Below are positions 32,395 to 42,454 of a stretch of DNA of 42,854 nucleotides, one piece after another. The stretch covers positions 1-42,854 of the forward strand of contig JARKIF010000248.1 in assembly GCA_029378245.1 (NCBI GenBank), read 5' to 3'. The stretch's first letter is position 1. Each line of letters opens with the position of its first letter. The notes below the pieces were generated by a model. It searched no databases, was not told the origin of the DNA, and was given only the letters and a program-made list of their open reading frames with translations. Source of the stretch: Roridomyces roridus. Its lineage: Eukaryota > Basidiomycota > Agaricomycetes > Agaricales > Mycenaceae. The position numbers and the translations under genes were made by a program.

Positions 32395-32492
32395 TACTCG
32401 CACTGTATTTTGTACCTTTAGAATGCAATTCTTTATTTGTATGCTTGTTTGCACGGACGCACAGCCACGAGTCCTAATTCTTTTCGACGCGC

Positions 32493-33183
32493 ATGGCCGT
32501 ACGTGCATTTCCTGCCACACCCGTTTCTCGCCTGATATTCGCGCTCAGAGTCGCTGCTCTTCACTGATTCGCGCGGCCAGCAGGCGGCCCAACTTGCTCA
32601 CCGCGAGCTGCTCACGAAGATGGCTGGCAACAACTGAAGCTACCAAGTCTACGCCTCCCCCACCTCCCCCGTCCACGTCCAAGGACCCATCTGTATCTCG
32701 TCTCGTGGACGACATATCCAACCTAACCTTATTACAAGCCGCAGACCTTGTCACGCTTCTCAAGGTGAATCCAACCCATCCTCGTGCAAACTCGGTATCA
32801 ACGCAGAAACCCAGTCTCGGTTAAACATCCAAGAAATTGCCATGCCCACAGCTGCTGCTGCCCCAGCTGCCGCCGCTCCTTCGGATGAGCCCGCTGCCGA
32901 GAAGCCAAAAGAAAAGACCGTGTTCAACGTTCAACTCGAGTCGTTTGACGCCGGCGCGAAACCGAAAATCATTCGCGAGGTCAAGGCGATGGTGCCCAAC
33001 TTGACGCTTATAGACGTGCGTGGAACGTTTGACTCTGTGCTAAACTCTCGCTAATCCAAAATGCAGGCCAAGAAATTCGTAGAGTCGTTGCCTAAGGTGC
33101 TCAAGGAGAACCTACCCAAGGAGGAGGCCGAAAAGCTGAAGGCGCAATTCGAGGCTTTGGGCGCCGTCGTCAAATTGGATTAG
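32493..33183 (+). CDS. MNP1: Mitochondrial ribosomal protein bL12m (L7/L12)
   Basis: Stalk protein of the mitochondrial large subunit that recruits translation factors. The coding part of exon 1 is only ATGGCC (32493-32498). A 50-nt intron (32499-32548, containing CCTGAT) joins it to a basic import sequence: [34 protein letters not shown]. The N-terminal dimerisation region follows ([20 protein letters not shown]), and an intron after LLK leads to [12 protein letters not shown]. An Ala/Pro hinge precedes the C-terminal domain: [73 protein letters not shown]. All splices are in frame. The convergent NOT3/5 gene ends 91 bp away. Confidence 0.93.
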
Positions 33184-33274
33184 TAGACCTATGTCGGAGG
33201 CAAGAGCATATACTATCATTCAACTAACAACCTCCACTTCTCCTTGAGCAAGGTCAATTAGATTTCATTACTAT

Positions 33275-36083
33275 TTAATCTTCCAGGTATCTGTATTCAA
33301 AGCGGAAATCCGACTTTTTCCGCTGACACCATGAGCCCTCCCAGTCAAAGTAGACGTACACTCCTTGCTCGTACTCCTCAGTTATTGCCTGAGGCTCAGA
33401 GTGTCTCTGGAACCACGTCAAATACTTGACGTGGAACCGCCACGACTGGCGCTTTAATTCCTTCGCTGCGAGATACCTATGAACAATGAGAATGGCAGCG
33501 GAGACACTCTGAAAAGATACGAAACGAAACGCACTGCTGATATGTCCCAGGCAGGAAGTAGAACACGTAAAACAGCGTCTCGACATCAAGCTGCGAGTAT
33601 ATTGCGGCAGTACTCAACAAAGGATGAGGCGTTTGAGGGTAGTACGATGCTGTCGGAAAAGGATTCCGCGGAACATAGTACTTTGGTCTGTAACGGAATC
33701 ATTAACGGGACCTCACGTCACATGAAAACGTACTTTTCCGTATCTTGGGGCTGAGGAACATTCGAATGACCACCCTCAAGCATCTTGTGTACTTGATCCA
33801 AATTTGCCATCCGAACAGCAGCTGCAAAAGATACGGTTGAGCCAGTCGTTAGCTTCATTGCGAAAGACGCACCCTTCTGCTTGACGCTCTCGAAAGACAC
33901 CACCAGGTCGGAAAGCGACCCAGGGAAAGCGCCCGCAGTCGCACGTTGAGAAGGCATCGGCTGTGACGTCGATGGCGGTCTCTGTGCGACTACCGCGGGC
34001 TGCTGCGGCAAAGCCGGGGTTACCGGCTGCTCATTCTGGGGTGCTTTGACCCCAGGTGGGAATTGCGGTACCGGCTAGAAAAGTTAGATTTGCAAAGAAG
34101 ACTTGAGAACAATATACCTGGGGCGACACAGGTGCCTGCGGATTCCCGCTCAACCCTGGCGGTGCTGGATCGAGCAGTTGCTGCGATACGATGAGGTCAA
34201 ATATAAATGCCCCTGGGATATACGTACAGAGACACTCGGCGACTGCGTCGCTACTCGTGGCGGAGAAGATATAACATCTAATGTATACGATGAGTTGATG
34301 TAAACAGGCATACGAGTCCATCAAGACCTTTCCGCGCCGCTGCCAAAGTGCGCGGCGGCGACGATGTGGCTGCAGGACCTCCCAGCGAACTGGGCACGCC
34401 GTCGGACAATTCGGGCGACTCCTGGCTGGAATATATGGAATCATCCATGTGATGGGAGACCGACGCAGAGGAAGACAGCATCGGACTCGTTGTCGATGGG
34501 TGTGTCAAACTTGGCGACGACGAGACACCAGACTGTTGGTCTGGCGGCGGAGGTATCGATGACGTCGATGGTGCCGGGGGAGGGTTTGTAGGAGGCGAGA
34601 CAGATGCTGGTACCGAGGCAGGCTGCGATGAGGCAGCTTGTGCAGGCTGCGTGGCTGCAGCCGATGCATTGTTCCCTCCAGCAGCAGCAACAGAATAACG
34701 CACCGGGGGTAGCGTGGCCGGTCGAGGTGCTGCAGCCGGCAACCCTGCCTTGAGGATGCTTGCCATTGGCTGCTGGGCAAAATTGGGATTTGGCGGAGGT
34801 TTTGCCGTGGCTGCGGCCCTTTAGCGTCAAGATTAACCATAAAGCAAGCCACTTACCATCGATAGATGCCTCTGAGAGGGAGTGATGAGTTGAATTCGGC
34901 GACAGATGGAAAACTTACTTCGTAATTGTATTGCAGCAGCAGCTTTCTTCAGAATTGGACTGTCATTCTGTTTGCTACTTGTTACACTTTCCTCGTCGTG
35001 TTTCTTTGCAGAGGGCCGAGGCGGGATGTCTGTACCTCTGGGTTAAGGTCGGGTACAGCCAGGGAACTGAGACATACCTTCACTCTCGGCATCCGAGTCG
35101 GCGGATTCATCGTCCTCGGCGGCCAAACCGAATTTCTCTTCCTCCTCATCCAGGTTGAGATCATCGTAAATGCCCTCGTCCTCGTCGAAATCTTCTTCCT
35201 GCAGGTGCGAGTAATAAATGGACTGGGTGACTCGGGATATGCGTAACACACCGTATTGCTCTCGACAAAGTATTGCACATCGTCCTTGAGCCCCAAAACC
35301 TTGTCTGCTGGCATTGACCCGTTGTTCAACAGCCGGAGAACGATTTCCAGTCGACTGATATGCCACTTTCGCCGTTCGTTCAGAGTTTCGAGCTCTTCGA
35401 GACGACCGGCTGCAGAGCCCGACTTGTTCTTCTTCTTGCCAGAACCATGCAGAGTTTCAATCTCGGCCTCAGATTGCTCGACCTGCATCTGGAGCTCCTC
35501 GACTTGAGTCTGCAACCAGGAAGTAGCGTCCTCCTTTTCTTGCTCCTTCGGATCTAGCTTTGCAGCTTGCGTCAGACCCTCCTTGGAGAACGCCTTGGTC
35601 TTCATCTCCTTCTCGCAAGCTTTGAACTTTTCCATTTGCTGAAGGTGCCGGAGAAAGGGGCGAGAACAGAATTAGTGTGGATGGCCATGTCGTGTGCAGA
35701 TAATACACGGCACGACAGGACGTACGGTTTCAACGAGCTTGCGGTTCTCCAACAACTGGCTCTTGTCCTTGATGTCATTGCTGCCCACCCAAGTTTTGAT
35801 CTGGTCTCGGAGACGCTGCAGTTTCTTGATCTGACTCTTGAGCTCGAGCTCAAGCTTCTCCTTCTGTGCCTGAGGTATGCCCTGAGTGAATGGGGCCAAG
35901 TCCGGTGGATGTTTGGGCCGACCTGGTTGGTGGAGGCCTGCATCTTATCGTATATGCTCTCGAAAAGCTCGACACCCTCGGAGACCTTCTTGAGGGTGCG
36001 GTCGATTTCCGCTACAAAACGGGATGAATGGGGGGCACCAAGAAGACTGCAGTGGACAGACTCTGTAGTTTTCTGGCCGCCAT
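33275..36083 (-). CDS. NOT5: CCR4-NOT complex subunit NOT3/NOT5
   Basis: Subunit of the deadenylase complex that controls mRNA decay and transcription. The start at 36083 gives MAARKLQ. The N-terminal Not3 coiled-coil domain follows: [100 protein letters not shown]. An acidic stretch ([20 protein letters not shown]) comes next, then a long Ser/Pro/Ala-rich linker with [20 protein letters not shown]. The C-terminal NOT2/3/5 box reads [60 protein letters not shown] and [20 protein letters not shown], ending YRYLED. All introns examined are GT-AG and in frame. The domain order is exactly that of fungal Not5/Not3. Confidence 0.95.
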
Positions 36084-36343
36084 GGCGAGGCGGGACGGGG
36101 ATGAGCGTCAATAGAAAGGGTGTGATGGTGTTTAGTTTAGAAATTTGCAAACAAAGCAAAGGAGCGTGGATGGGGTAACCGCTGACTAGCGCGAAAGGCG
36201 TGTGCAATGGCGGACAGGACTTATGGACTTATGGGCGTCTGTCAAGTGGCTATTCGTGTTGTCGAACACGGAATTCGACCTGGATACCTAAAGTACTTTA
36301 CCACGTGAACTGCCTCCGCAACCACCACCTCTTTCGCGCCCTC

Positions 36344-38415
36344 ATGAAGAGCCTTCGCAAAAGTCTCAACGGCGGCAAGGAAGGGGGCATCCGTGCACAG
36401 ATCTCGACCCCCGTGCCCCTGCCATCCGTCTCGAAGCCTCCTTCTGCCATCTTGCCACCACAGAAGGTCATTCGCGCCTTGGCCGCCTATCGTCCCCAGG
36501 CGCCCCAGGAACTCCCTTTCAAGAAGGGCGATTTCTTCTACGTCCTGAGCGATGTAGACAATGGTGGATCGTGGTACGAGGCACACAACCCAGTCTCGGG
36601 TGCCCGTGGTCTTGTTCCGAAGGAAATGTTTGAGGAATTCAATAAAACCCCGTCCGTGTCCTTTGCGCGTTGAGGGATGGCCTCTTCTCACCTCTGTTCC
36701 AGTGTTCGCACCGCAGTCGGCGCTGTTGATCAGACGCAACAACCACAACAGCCATCGTACTCGGACCAACCGCGGTCACCACCGCCAGTCAAGACCCAAG
36801 TCTTTTACGCCATCGTTCTGCACGACTTTATGGCAGAGCGTGCCGATGAGCTTGATGCTAAACGAGGCGATGCCATCACCGTCGTCGCGCAATCCAACCG
36901 CGAGTGGTTCGTAGCCAAACCCATCGGCCGTCTCGGGCGACCTGGTCTCATCCCCGTCTCCTTCGTCGAGATTCATGACCCCGCCACCGGCAAGGCTATT
37001 CCGGACGTCAATGCGCTCATGGACCGCGGCGATCTTCCCAAAGTCGAGGATTGGAAACGCGCCATGTTTAATTACAAGCAGAACAGCATCGCCCTCGGTG
37101 TCATTGACATGCCTTCTTCCCGGGATTCCGTCCCAAATAGCCCTTTCATGCGCCAAAGCTCGGCCCCCTTGGCCCCCGAGCCAGCCATAAGTGTCCAGGG
37201 ACCTTCGCCACACAACCAGTCCTACTCCAACGTCCCCACTTCTCCACCCGACACCCCCGACGCTCTACCAGACGGTATTCTTCTCTCTGGGAACGTGGTC
37301 TCGTTCCACTACGAGATGGAAGAGTACTGGTTCCGCGTCGATGCCATCTTCCAACCCTACCCAGCCTCGCCGGGGCAGCCCTTGCCGCCTGCCAAGTCAC
37401 TCATCCTATTCCGCGTCTATAACGACTTTTACGACTTTCAAGTATCTCTTTTGGATTCCTTCCCCAGAGAAGCTGGCCGCGAACCCCCCAATCCCCGCGT
37501 GCTTCCATACATGCCTGGTCCCGCCGACGATGTCGACGACGCTCTGACTTCCACCCGAAGGAGCGAACTCGACGAATACGTCGTCAATTTGTGCGACTTG
37601 AGCAACGTCGGCGCTAGGTATATTTTGGAGCACCGTGTTGTTCGCGAATTCCTTGCCCTCAAACCCGGAGACGTCGAAAACTCAATCCCGTCGCGGGTCG
37701 ACGAGATGGAGGCACTCGACGGACCCACTCAGTCTTCCCAATACGATGATCGGGTGCAGCAGTACGAGGATGAGGTTCAAGACTCGTTGGGCCGGCTCAG
37801 GATGGATAACCGTCGGAGCGACGGCGGCGGATCAGAATACGAAGACGAGGGATATGCGCCATCACCGCAGATACAACAACGGCATCCCTATGGGCAACTC
37901 GAGGACCGACGACCATCAGCGGAGAGCGGCGGTCTTCGTCTGCCTCAGAGTCAAACTCATCAGCGAACAGGATCTTCTTCGTCAATGGGCCGCAATTCCC
38001 GTGCTGATTCGCCATATGGTCGATCAAGGTCACCCGTGAGCGGATGGAACGACAACCCACCCATCACATCCTCGCCCTCCTCCTCGTCTCTCCACTCCAA
38101 CTCCATTTCCACACGCTCTCGCTCGGGTTCTGTTGCCAACATCAACTCGCCGAGTATTTCTGCCGCCAATCCGCAGACTGCCTTTGTCAAAATCAAGATC
38201 TTTGACCGTGTTGCGGACGACTTGATTGCTATCCGAGTGCATCCGCGGGTCACACACCACGAACTCATGGACAAGGTTCAGGCTCGACTCGGGGGCGAGG
38301 TTGTGAATCTCAAATACCGGGACAGCATGAGCAACGGCTTTGTTGGACTCGACGGCGACGACCAACTTCGGGGTGGATAGAGGGCACAGACAAGCATGTC
38401 CTCTATGCTGATTGA
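36344..38415 (+). CDS. BEM1: Bem1/Scd2 polarity scaffold: two SH3, PX and PB1 domains
   Basis: Cytosolic scaffold that links Cdc42, its GEF and PAK at sites of polarised growth. The start at 36344 gives MKSLRKSLNGGKEGGIRAQI. SH3-1 follows: VIRALAAYRPQAPQELPFKK, GSWYEAHNPVSGARGLVPKE. An intron with a GTCCGT donor joins NKTP to VRTAVGAVDQ. SH3-2 is FYAIVLHDFMAERADELDAK, REWFVAKPIGRLGRPGLIPV. The PX domain begins VVSFHYEMEEYWFRVDAIFQ and includes RVYNDFYDFQVSLLDSFPRE. A Ser-rich linker leads to PB1: VKIKIFDRVADDLIAIRVHP, GEVVNLKYRDSMSNGFVGLD. The frame as written stops at 38380 (DDQLRGG). The expected end, WIEGTDKHVLYAD, continues in another frame to 38415, implying one missing G in the run at 38370-38373. 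Confidence 0.93.
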
Positions 38416-38670
38416 GTGTAAGGCCTTCCTTCTCCTTGTGCACATATTGGGGACACTCTTTTTTTCTTTATTCATTTCGATTATTTCATTTGGATGTGTT
38501 GCGATCTCTAGTTCTAATCTCTCCACCCAACCATCTGTAGTTGTTGCTCACCATCTGCCAGTGCCCACTATGACAAGTTGTATTCAATGTCTACCTATAG
38601 AACTCATTAGTTGTACCATTGCAATGTGACTTGTAATTGTCGTCGGAGAACAAACATCTCTCAACAATCA

Positions 38671-39183
38671 ATGCCTTCTCTGCAGCGGTACTTGCGGAGC
38701 ATTTACCGCGTCGGCCTTCGCGCCTGGTGGCGGCAGCTGCAATACATTGGTGACGCCAAATCAGGCCGACTCGTTGGAGCAGACCAGTTCGGCAACAAGT
38801 ACTACGAGAACTACAACGCGGAGGAGGAAGTCCCTGGTCGCCACCGATGGGTTGATTTAGCACAAGTGCGCGCCAGGACGACTTGCAAGCTAGATGATGA
38901 CTGACACAGTCGCAGCACCACTACCACGCCTCACAAGTCCCTCCCGAGTGGCATTCCTGGATTTCGCACATCCGCAAGGACCCGCCGACGGAGGATTCGA
39001 TTATGCAGGCGTCGCGGCAGCCGTGGCAGCAGGTGCGTCATACGCATTTGGGTGGAACCGTTGCTGACTGTTTCCCAGCCTTGGACAGAGAATTTGACTG
39101 GAACGAGGGGCGCATACAAGCCGTACAACACCGTAGCTCCGAAAATCAACGCATGGGAGCCCAAGGCCTCTGCTCGTGCATAG
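38671..39183 (+). CDS. NDUFA12: NADH:ubiquinone oxidoreductase subunit NDUFA12 (B17.2)
   Basis: Accessory subunit of mitochondrial complex I. The start at 38671 gives MPSLQRYLRSIYRVGLRAWW, RQLQYIGDAKSGRLVGADQF, GNKYYENYNAEEEVPGRHRW and VDLAQ. After a GT-AG intron comes HHYHASQVPPEWHSWISHIR, KDPPTEDSIMQASRQPWQQ. A second intron joins PWTENLTGTRGAYKPYNTVA, PKINAWEPKASARA, with the stop at 39181-39183. The signature order (GxLVGxDxxGNKYYE, RWVxY-like, P-EWH-W) and the length of about 140 residues are exactly those of the B17.2 family. The gene converges on L2HGDH, whose stop lies 10 bp away, so the 3' UTRs must overlap. Confidence 0.95.
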
Positions 39184-39193
39184 ATTTCTATTA

Positions 39194-40539
39194 CTACAAA
39201 CCAAGCATATTCTCCACTACGTGCTCAGCAATCGCAAGAGACGACGTCAATCCCGGACTCTCGATTCCCAAGAGACTAATGAGAGGACCGCCGGCCTCGT
39301 CTTTGCGGAAGACGAAATCCTCAAACCCGCCTTCCGGACCACATAATTTCGGGCGGATGCCCACGTAGTCGGGTTGCAAGCCCTCCAAGGTGACACCTGG
39401 AAGATATCGCATAATAGCCTTGTGCATCTCCCCCAGCCTAGATTCGTCCGCCACCAGGTGATTCCTCCAAAAATCAGGATCCTCTCCGTTGGTTGGAGAC
39501 AACCATTCAAGGTCTGGTCCGAAACGGATGTTTCCCTCAAGGTCGAAAGTAAGGTGCGTTCCCAGCGAGTGCGTCGTCTCTGGGCATGGATATATAAGGT
39601 GTGAGATGCCTGTGATGCCGGGGCCATTGTACTTTGCGTACGAGCCTCGGGCGTAATAGAGCGGAATTCGCTTTTCCTCGGGCACGACAGAATTGGCGAT
39701 CAACAGTGCAGACAGGCCCGCCGCGTTTATCAAGGTCTTGGCGAGAATGGCGTCGCCGTGCTCGGCGTCGTCTGTCACCATTTGGACGACCCACCCGTGT
39801 TTGTGAGGGTCAACGCGAACGGCGCGGGTAGCGTAAACGAGGTCCCCACCACGCTCGACGATTTCTTGCTCAAGACTCTCCATCAGCATGTGCGAGCTCA
39901 CGATACCGGTCTCTGGGGACCATAACGCGCTTGTGATTTCGGGGGAGATGTTGGGTTCCATTTCATGGACCTCGGCGGCAGAGAGGAGCTTCGTGGGTAC
40001 TGCAGGCCCGTCAGTTGGCGGAACACTGAAGCTCGGGGGCCAGCTGATTTGTTGGGCCTTGGCATGGAGGGCTTCGATGTACGGGCGCTGCTTGTCAGTG
40101 GCTACGATGAGCTTGCCTGTGCGGCGGAAGGGTATGTTCATGGCTTGGCAGCGGGCGTAGAGTAGTTCGCGTCCGCGGATGCAGAGGCGCATTTTGTTCG
40201 AGTTGGGTGGGTAGTAGAGGCCTGCATGGATAACTTCAGAGTTGCGTGAACTGATGAGAGGCTGAGTGCATGGAACGCAAGTATCTGGCTACACACCTGA
40301 TCTCCTCTCCCTACGCATTATTTATTCGTAAATACGCGACAAGAGAGAACTTGAACGCGCACAGCACGAGCATGTCGTTCGAGCAGGACTGTAGACTTGT
40401 TCGGGGCACGACTGCAGAGGGCACGTGCAATTGCAAGTCCGACGACGCCTCCGCCGATAACGAGAAAGTCGACACTCGATTCGGGCGCTTTGAATGCGTA
40501 TCGAGGGCTGTTGAGCGTGGAGCGAAAGGCGCGAAGCAT
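39194..40539 (-). CDS. L2HGDH: L-2-hydroxyglutarate dehydrogenase, mitochondrial
   Basis: FAD-dependent enzyme that oxidises L-2-hydroxyglutarate to 2-oxoglutarate (metabolite repair). The start at 40539 gives MLRAFRSTLNSPRYAFKAP, a basic import leader; an in-frame ATG at 40566 is an alternative. The FAD-binding motif is VDFLVIGGGVVGLAIARALC, then STVLLERHARA, and two introns join GEEIS to SRNSEVIHAGLYYPPNSNK, the family hallmark. The last large exon reads MRLCIRGRELLYARCQAMNI, PFRRTGKLIVATDKQRPYIE, ALWSPETGIVSSHMLMESLE, NAAGLSALLIAN, THLTFDLEGNIRFGPDLEWL and ISLLGIESPGLTSSLAIAEH, ending MLGL. All motifs are intact. It shares a divergent promoter of 51 bp with CNS1. Confidence 0.93.
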
Positions 40540-40590
40540 GGGGGTGTTCAAAGATAAAGTGATCAATTGCCTCTCTTGATCTCAACTCCC
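40540..40590. promoter_or_regulatory. 51-bp divergent promoter L2HGDH / CNS1
   Basis: The start codons of L2HGDH (leftward) and CNS1 (rightward) are only 51 bp apart, or 24 bp if L2HGDH starts at 40566. The two 5' UTRs must therefore be extremely short or overlap. No named binding site is visible. Confidence 0.6.
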
Positions 40591-41806
40591 ATGTCGACAC
40601 CAATGCTCCCCGAACGTCCACCCCGCTCACTAACGATAGAAGAACGTCTGAAAGAACTGGAGTCGATCCCGTTGTTCATGAAATCGCTCCCAGAAGAGGA
40701 GACAGACGACCCCATGATCTCGGCGCTGCAGAATCTCGCGCACGAGGGGACACCGGACGGTGCGGTGCACGTCGGTGTTACCCGACACGTTTATAATCGG
40801 CATAGAGGTCGCCCAGAACTTTAAAGACCAGGGTAACGATTACTTCAAGGGCAAGCGGTACCGCGAGGCACAGGGTTTTTATACCCAGGCCATCGACGCA
40901 AAGCCGACGGATCCCGTCCTTCAGGAGGCGATTCTGTGTAACAGGGCAGCTTGCAATCTCGAGCTTAGTGCGTTTTGTGAAAAATATCCATTCATCTTTC
41001 TCATGGAAACAGAAAACTATGGCCAAGTACTCCGTGACTGCTCCAAAGCGCTCACCTTAAACCCCAAATCCTCAAAAGCATACTATCGTTCTGCACTGGC
41101 GCTTCTGGCTCTGGAGCGCGCAGAGGAAGCCCTAGACTGCTGTGACCGCTGCCTCTTATTCGACGCAGACAATAAGGCGTGCAGAACGTCCGTTCCCGCG
41201 CTCTGGAGCTGAAGCAGAGGCAGGCCAAGAAGGAGCAGGAGCGATCACAAAAGCTGCAAAGGGAGAAGGAGGCGAAATATAAAATGAGCGTTGCATTACG
41301 GGTGCGTCTGCTTTCCATCGAGTGTACAGATGATTTGACAGCTTCAAGGAACGCAACCTCATCGCAGTCTCACGAAAAGACGCGTCGCAAAATGACTTCG
41401 CGCCGCATTTCGACCCGGACGATCCAACGGACAGCACGCTGATACTGCCCGTATTCTTTCTATACCCTCAATATGCGACGTCGGATGTCATTCCCGAGTT
41501 TGTTGAGGACACGGCGTTTGCGGCGCATCTGGCCGTCATCTTCCCCCACAAGCAAATCCGCCAGAGTGGGATGCCAAGGGCGAATATGTCGACGGGAAGC
41601 TAGTCGTGTACGCCATGACACACAGAAAACGGCTGTTGAAGGTGGGGAAGAAGATGACGCTCAGAGATGTGTGTACTGCGGCTAGGGCGAAAGACGGGGA
41701 TCCGAAGGATGGTTTGGAAGTCAAAGATGGGTGCTTGTCGTTTGTGGTTGTGCCAAAGGGGGAGGTAGAAACAAAGTGGGTAGAGGAATACAAGAGCAGC
41801 AGATGA
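40591..41806 (+). CDS. CNS1: TPR co-chaperone Cns1 / TTC4, frame disrupted
   Basis: Hsp90/Hsp70 co-chaperone, essential in yeast. The start at 40591 gives MSTPMLPERPPRSLTIEERL. The acidic segment SLPEEETDDPMISALQNLAH is spliced to the TPR array: EVAQNFKDQGNDYFKGKRYR, EAQGFYTQAIDAKPTDPVLQ, EAILCNRAACNLEL, NYGQVLRDCSKALTLNPKSS and KAYYRSALALLALERAEEAL. A helix follows (LKQRQAKKEQERSQKLQREK), then the C-terminal wheel domain: FKERNLIAVSRKDASQNDFA, LPVFFLYPQYATSDVIPEFV, VVYAMTHRKRLLKVGKKMTL, ending EVETKWVEEYKSSR at 41806. The frame slips near 41178 (missing G), at the donor near 41300 (extra G) and at the C-run 41543-41547 (missing C). The family call is firm. Confidence 0.9.
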
Positions 41807-42454
41807 TATTATATCAAGCCGGTGCTTGAGGGTACGGTGGGTGGTGTCCTGCTTCTCTTCGCGTCCGTCTTGCCAGCTTGTGCAATAACAACAGCGTTTG
41901 GCCTGTAGAATGTCAGAGGACGAACTGGAGCAAGAAATGCACACAACAGCCTGAGAGATATCCTTCCTGCAATACTTGCACTTTACGATATGCTTGATGA
42001 TACTCGCGCCGTGATTGAAAACAGAGTACATCTGCGCGATTCCATACAGCACGAAACCTCTGCATATTGTCAGTACATAGCACAAGACAGAGTGTGATGG
42101 TTGTATACAGCGCAATAAAGGTGACGAGGTTGTCGAGGAACGCTCCGTATGCCAAGGTTACTGCACCATCTTCGGCTGCCTGGCCAAGGGTGTGTACGGC
42201 TTGTTGGGACCCGCCCGCAGCACGACGAATTTCGCGGGGAGATTGCGCCCCATGAATGGCAGCAGGCCAATGGGCGGCAAGAGCACGTCCGAGACCAACG
42301 AGTTGACGAGCGTCGAGAAACCTCCTGCCATTATAAGACCTACGGCGACCTCGAGAACGTTGTCGCGCCCGAGGAAGCCCTTGAAGCCGCTCCAAACGCT
42401 CTTCGCGCGTCTGACTAGCCCGTGTTCAAAGTCGATGAGATGCTCGCTGGACAT
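41600..42454 (-). CDS. MscL-type mechanosensitive channel with C-terminal zinc-ribbon-like Cys pairs
   Basis: Homologue of the bacterial large-conductance mechanosensitive channel, a pentameric pore that opens on membrane tension. The start at 42454 gives MSSEHLIDFEHGLVRRAKSV, WSGFKGFLGRDNVLEVAVGL, IMAGGFSTLVNSLVSDVLLP, PIGLLPFMGRN: the S1 helix, TM1 and family motif. TM2 follows: AVTLAYGAFLDNLVTFIAL, spliced to GFVLYGIAQMYSVFNHGA. The tail has CKYCRKDISQA and, after an intron, AKRCCYCTSWQDGREEKQ, two Cys-x-x-Cys pairs that could bind zinc. A two-base duplication near 42190-42194 shifts the frame between the TMs (KPYT to LGQAAEDGAV). The frame then runs on to 41600, antisense to the end of CNS1; the true stop may be nearer 41800. 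Confidence 0.8.
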
